Origin: an uncultured Alistipes sp.
GTDB taxonomy: Bacteria > Bacteroidota > Bacteroidia > Bacteroidales > Rikenellaceae
Assembly: GCA_947174295.1 (NCBI GenBank)
Contig: CAMWIG010000088.1
Location: 1 to 7,840, forward strand
DNA: 7,840 nucleotides
Direction: 5' to 3'
The position numbers and the translations under genes are program-made. The notes under the pieces were generated by a model. It saw only the letters and a list, made by a program, of their open reading frames with translations, ran no database searches and was not told the origin of the DNA. This document shows positions 4,893 to 7,840 of the stretch, piece after piece (the stretch's first letter is position 1; each line of letters opens with the position of its first letter).

Positions 4893-6107
4893 TTACCCGA
4901 GGAACGAGAGCAGGATACCTGCGGCCACGGCCGAACCCACGACGCCGGCCACGTTGGGACCCATGGCGTGCATGAGCAGGAAGTTGCCCGGATCCTCCTC
5001 CTGACCGACGGTCTGCGAGACGCGTGCGGCCATCGGAACGGCCGAAACGCCGGCCGAACCGATGAGCGGGTTGATTTTGTTCTCCTCCTTGCAGAAGAGG
5101 TTCATCAGCTTGGCCAGCAGGATGCCGCCGGCCGAGCCCATGGCGAATGCCACGACGCCCAGTGCCAGAATGCCCAGCGTGCGGAAGTTGAGGAACGCAT
5201 CGGCTGTGGCCGTAGCACCGACGGTGAGGCCGAGGAAGATGACCACGATGTTCATCAGTTCGTTCTGCACGGTCTTGCTCAGACGGTCGACGACACCGCA
5301 CTCCTTCATCAGGTTGCCGAGCATCAGGCAGCCGATGAGCGGCGCGGCGCTCGGCAGCAGCAGGGCGATGATTACGGCGATGACGATGGGGAAGAGTATG
5401 CGCTCCTGCTTCGACACGGGACGCAGCGTGCGCATGCGAATCAGACGCTCCTTTTTCGAGGTGAGCGCGCGCATGATGGGCGGCTGAATCACGGGGACGA
5501 GAGCCATGTAGGAGTATGCCGCGACGGCAATCGGGCCGAGCAGCTCGGGTGCGAGCTTCGAGGTGAGGTAGATTGCCGTCGGGCCGTCGGCGCCGCCGAT
5601 GATACCGATGGAACCGGCCTCGTTGGGCGCGAATCCGAGAGCGAACGCTCCGAGGAACGTTGCGAAGATTCCGATTTGCGCGGCAGCGCCCAGCAGGAAG
5701 CTCTTCGGATTCGCAATCAGCGGGCCGAAGTCGGTCATGGCACCCACGCCCACGAATATCAGACACGGGTAGATGCCGAGCTTGACGCCGAGGTAGAGGT
5801 AGTCGAGCAGGCCGGCCGTGCCGACGAACGAATCCCAGTGGACGTGTCCTCCGGCGAAGAGCTCGGTGTGGTACATGTCCGCGCCCGGGAGGTTGGTGAG
5901 CAGCATGCCGAATGCAATGGTGAAGAGCAGCAGCGGCTCGAACTTATGCTTGATTGCGAGGTAGAGCAGCAGGAAGGCGACGCCTATCATGGCCACGCTT
6001 TTCCAGCCGTCGGGAGCGGTGAAGAAGCCCGTGAAGCCCATCGACTCGACGAACGTTTCGAGACTTCCCAGCACGAATTCGGCGTTGGATGTCAGAAGAG
6101 TCCACAT
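4893..6107 (-). CDS. Sodium-pumping decarboxylase beta subunit (OadB/MmdB family)
   Basis: This integral membrane subunit carries out decarboxylation of carboxybiotin and couples it to Na+ export. The 404 residues contain many hydrophobic helices (for example 39-73, 107-123, 143-160, 237-252, 285-300, 309-333, 383-402). Family residues are present. Asp174 lies in IIGGADGPTAI and corresponds to the essential Asp203 of Klebsiella OadB. Asn346, Gly350 and Ser355 in NPLIGSAGVSAVPM keep the spacing of Asn373, Gly377 and Ser382. The ATG at 6107 lies two bases after the biotin carrier stop, so translation is probably coupled. The partners in this operon point to methylmalonyl-CoA as substrate, though oxaloacetate or glutaconyl-CoA cannot be excluded from this subunit alone. 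Confidence 0.96.
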   Translation of the reverse strand: MWTLLTSNAEFVLGSLETFVESMGFTGFFTAPDGWKSVAMIGVAFLLLYLAIKHKFEPLLLFTIAFGMLLTNLPGADMYHTELFAGGHVHWDSFVGTAGLLDYLYLGVKLGIYPCLIFVGVGAMTDFGPLIANPKSFLLGAAAQIGIFATFLGAFALGFAPNEAGSIGIIGGADGPTAIYLTSKLAPELLGPIAVAAYSYMALVPVIQPPIMRALTSKKERLIRMRTLRPVSKQERILFPIVIAVIIALLLPSAAPLIGCLMLGNLMKECGVVDRLSKTVQNELMNIVVIFLGLTVGATATADAFLNFRTLGILALGVVAFAMGSAGGILLAKLMNLFCKEENKINPLIGSAGVSAVPMAARVSQTVGQEEDPGNFLLMHAMGPNVAGVVGSAVAAGILLSFLG

Positions 6108-6109
6108 AA

Positions 6110-6571
6110 CTACTCGATGACGATTAAGTTATCACCCTCCATGACCGTTGCGCCCTGAGCCACGCATATCTGCTTGACCACACCTGCGCGGTCGGCGTCG
6201 ATATTGTTCTCCATCTTCATGGCTTCGAGCACGATGAGGGTCTGACCCACGGCCACCGTGTCGCCTACGGCCACATTGATTGCCAGAACCGTACCCGGCA
6301 GCGGGCACTTCACCGCGCCGGCTGCGGGAGCGGCTGCCGGTGCGATTTTGGGAGCCGGTGCGGCGCCCGACGGGGTTATCATGCCGCTGTTCGCCGACTT
6401 CGGAGCGGGAGCTACGTGGGGCTTCGAAGCTACGGAACCCTTGGCGCCGGAGATTTCGACCTCATAGGCCGTGCCGTTGACAATGACGTGTGCGACGGTC
6501 GACGACTCGTTGATGCTGTCGATTTGCACGTCGTAGGTCGAACCGTTTATTTTCAGTGAATAATCTTTCAT
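6110..6571 (-). CDS. Biotin carboxyl carrier protein of the sodium-pumping decarboxylase
   Basis: The protein has 153 residues and carries the biotin that shuttles CO2 from the carboxyltransferase to the membrane beta subunit. The C-terminal biotinyl domain (about 86-153) holds EAMKMEN; Lys119 is the biotinylation site. Residues 45-88 are an Ala/Pro-rich flexible linker, the usual swinging arm. Residues 1-42 contain two similar segments, INGSTYDVQI (8-17) and VNGTAYEVEI (31-40). The ATG at 6571 gives the standard Bacteroidetes start MKDY. The gene begins 12 bases after the OadG-like stop and ends 2 bases before the beta subunit, so it belongs to the same transcript. An acetyl-CoA carboxylase AccB is less likely because of the operon context. 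Confidence 0.95.
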   Translation of the reverse strand: MKDYSLKINGSTYDVQIDSINESSTVAHVIVNGTAYEVEISGAKGSVASKPHVAPAPKSANSGMITPSGAAPAPKIAPAAAPAAGAVKCPLPGTVLAINVAVGDTVAVGQTLIVLEAMKMENNIDADRAGVVKQICVAQGATVMEGDNLIVIE

Positions 6572-6583
6572 TTCTTTGGTTTG

Positions 6584-6949
6584 CTATTTTCTGTTAGGCA
6601 TTTGAGTCAGTCCGTGTATCTTCGAGTTCCACGGCGAGTATGCGCGCTTGATGTTGTGGATGGTCAGAATCTCCGACTCGCGATCGTGCAGGGCGCTCGT
6701 GTAGAGGCGCAGTGCGGTGATGATGGCCGCCACCTCGTCCTCGTGGAGCTGCCCCTGCGTAATCGGGGTGTTCGTGGCGAGAGTCGTGGCGGGCGTCTTG
6801 GCCTGCTTGGCGGTGAACAGGAAGCCGAAGAGCTTCATGACGCCGATAAGCAGTACGAGTACCGTGAAGACCAGACAGATGCTGATGAGTGCCACCCACA
6901 GCATCTCCGACCATGTCCATGCGGCGTTTACGTTAGCTAATGTAATCAT
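6584..6949 (-). CDS. OadG-like small membrane subunit of the decarboxylase
   Basis: The protein has 121 residues. A single transmembrane helix spans about 16-45 (MLWVALISICLVFTVLVLL and following). The family motif LFGFLF comes just after it, then a Thr/Ala/Pro linker and a soluble C-terminal part containing EDEVAAIITALRLYTSALHD, as in OadG/MmdD proteins. In this family the small subunit tethers the soluble carboxyltransferase and biotin carrier to the membrane and stabilises the complex. The ATG at 6949 follows the carboxyltransferase stop by 12 bases. The C-terminal extension after the helix is longer than in the 80-odd-residue enterobacterial OadG. A fit to the OadG family is good, but exact subunit naming (gamma or delta) is uncertain. 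Confidence 0.88.
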   Translation of the reverse strand: MITLANVNAAWTWSEMLWVALISICLVFTVLVLLIGVMKLFGFLFTAKQAKTPATTLATNTPITQGQLHEDEVAAIITALRLYTSALHDRESEILTIHNIKRAYSPWNSKIHGLTQMPNRK

Positions 6950-6961
6950 AGTGGCGCGATG

Positions 6962-7840
6962 TTACAACGGAATATTCGAATGTTTCTTCGCCGGGTTCTG
7001 CAAACGCTTCGTCGCGAGCGACTGCAAGGCGCGGATTACGCGGAAACGGGTGTTGCGCGGCTCGATGACGTCGTCGATGTAGCCGTAGCTTGCGGCGTTG
7101 TAGGGGTTGGAGAACTTGTCGCGGTACTCCTGCTCCTTCTCGGCGATGAACTTTGCCTTGTCCTCGGGGTTCTCGAACGCAGCCAAATCCTTGGCGTAGA
7201 GCACCTCGACGGCTCCGCTCGCACCCATGACGGCGATTTCGGCCGACGGCCATGCGTAGTTGATGTCGCCGCGGATGTGCTTCGACGACATGACGATGTA
7301 TGCGCCGCCGTAGGCCTTGCGCAGCGTGACGGTGACCTTGGGAACGGTAGCCTCGCAGTATGCGAAGAGCAGCTTGGCGCCGTGGGTGATTACGCCGCCG
7401 TACTCCTGCGTCGTGCCCGGCAGGAAGCCCGGAACGTCGACCAGCGTCACGATGGGGATGTTGAACGCGTCGCAGAAGCGGACGAAGCGAGCAGCCTTGC
7501 GGCTGGCGTTGATGTCGAGCACGCCGGCCATGAACTTGGGCTGGTTGGCGATGATGCCGACGCTCTGTCCGTTGAAGCGGGCGAAGCAGGTGATGATGTT
7601 CTTGGCGAAACCTGCCGACGATTCCAGATACTCGCCGTTGTCGACGATGGCGCGGATGACCTCGCCCATGTCGTAAGGCTTGTTGGGGCTGTCGGGGATT
7701 ATCTCGTTAAGCGAGTCTTCGAGACGGGTCACGTTGTCGGTGCATACCGCCAGCGGAGCATCCTCCATGTTGTTCTGCGGCATGTAGGAGAGCAGCTTGC
7801 GTATGATTTCCAGACCCTCCTCCTCGGTCTCGACGGCGAA
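6962..7840 (-). CDS. mmdA: Methylmalonyl-CoA decarboxylase carboxyltransferase subunit (partial, 5' end beyond window)
   Basis: The last 292 residues are present. The frame stays open to the right edge, and the 19 codons before the Met at 7783 read FAVETEEEGLEIIRKLLSY, which is family sequence. So that Met is internal and the true start lies outside. The enzyme moves the carboxyl group of an acyl-CoA to biotin. Conserved pieces of the acyl-CoA carboxyltransferase family are the oxyanion and substrate loops VDVPGFLPGTTQEYGG and KAYGGAYIVMSSK, then AWPSAEIAVMGASGAVEVLY, and the terminal KHSNIPL. It is close to propionyl-CoA carboxylase beta. The OadG- and OadB-like genes downstream make a Na+-pumping methylmalonyl-CoA decarboxylase the better call. 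In Bacteroidales this step yields propionyl-CoA for propionate formation. Confidence 0.93.
   Translation of the reverse strand, partial: FAVETEEEGLEIIRKLLSYMPQNNMEDAPLAVCTDNVTRLEDSLNEIIPDSPNKPYDMGEVIRAIVDNGEYLESSAGFAKNIITCFARFNGQSVGIIANQPKFMAGVLDINASRKAARFVRFCDAFNIPIVTLVDVPGFLPGTTQEYGGVITHGAKLLFAYCEATVPKVTVTLRKAYGGAYIVMSSKHIRGDINYAWPSAEIAVMGASGAVEVLYAKDLAAFENPEDKAKFIAEKEQEYRDKFSNPYNAASYGYIDDVIEPRNTRFRVIRALQSLATKRLQNPAKKHSNIPL

Noticed and set aside
4791..6158. 455-codon plus-strand open frame opposite the OadB gene
   Set aside because: It is a shadow frame of a GC-rich membrane-protein gene. Its product is a low-complexity Glu/Arg/His/Gln-rich chain, while the minus strand encodes a clear family protein with all key residues.
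6962..7783. Carboxyltransferase starting at the Met at 7783
   Set aside because: The frame continues to the window edge with family-type sequence, so this Met is internal and the gene is cut by the window.

Overview
The window looks like chromosomal core DNA from a Bacteroidales gut-type anaerobe, most likely Alistipes or another member of the Rikenellaceae. This rests on four things: the rplM-rpsI-rpsB-tsf gene order, the lack of Shine-Dalgarno sequences with A-rich stretches before starts, TAnnTTTG-type promoter boxes, and a GC-rich coding style. The genus is inferred by eye, without a search. I saw no mobile elements, CRISPR arrays, tRNAs or rRNAs.

Positions 1-2444, all on the minus strand, hold a translation block. 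In transcription order it runs rplM (L13, GTG start), rpsI (S9), a 340-base gene-free but highly structured spacer, rpsB (S2) and the first 125 codons of tsf (EF-Ts), which runs off the left edge. A TACCTTTG promoter box and a small hairpin lie just before rplM. I found no Bacteroidetes-type promoter box and no convincing terminator in the rpsI-rpsB spacer. It is therefore probably transcribed as an intra-operon leader, and it is the least explained stretch in the window.

Positions 2638-4134 (plus strand) encode an exported 498-residue protein. It has a DUF4424-like N-terminal beta region and a C-terminal domain resembling the NADase-type glycan-binding (discoidin-like) domain. It converges on a minus-strand gene at 4268-4639 for a small exported TonB-C-like protein, and a strong bidirectional hairpin terminator separates the two. 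The small gene has a full Bacteroidetes promoter (TTTG, 19 bp, TATATTTG), whose -33 box touches the terminator of the next operon.

Positions 4893-7840 (minus strand) hold a tight operon for a sodium-pumping biotin-dependent decarboxylase. The order is carboxyltransferase (mmdA-like, truncated by the right edge), OadG-like membrane subunit, biotin carrier protein, and OadB-like sodium channel subunit. In Bacteroidales this set is the methylmalonyl-CoA decarboxylase of the succinate-propionate pathway. It converts methylmalonyl-CoA to propionyl-CoA plus CO2 while exporting Na+. A terminator follows oadB.

I did not find a clearly new biological system. The best candidate for something undescribed is the repeat-rich, mutually exclusive stem-loop region between rpsI and rpsB, which could be a ribosomal-protein leader.
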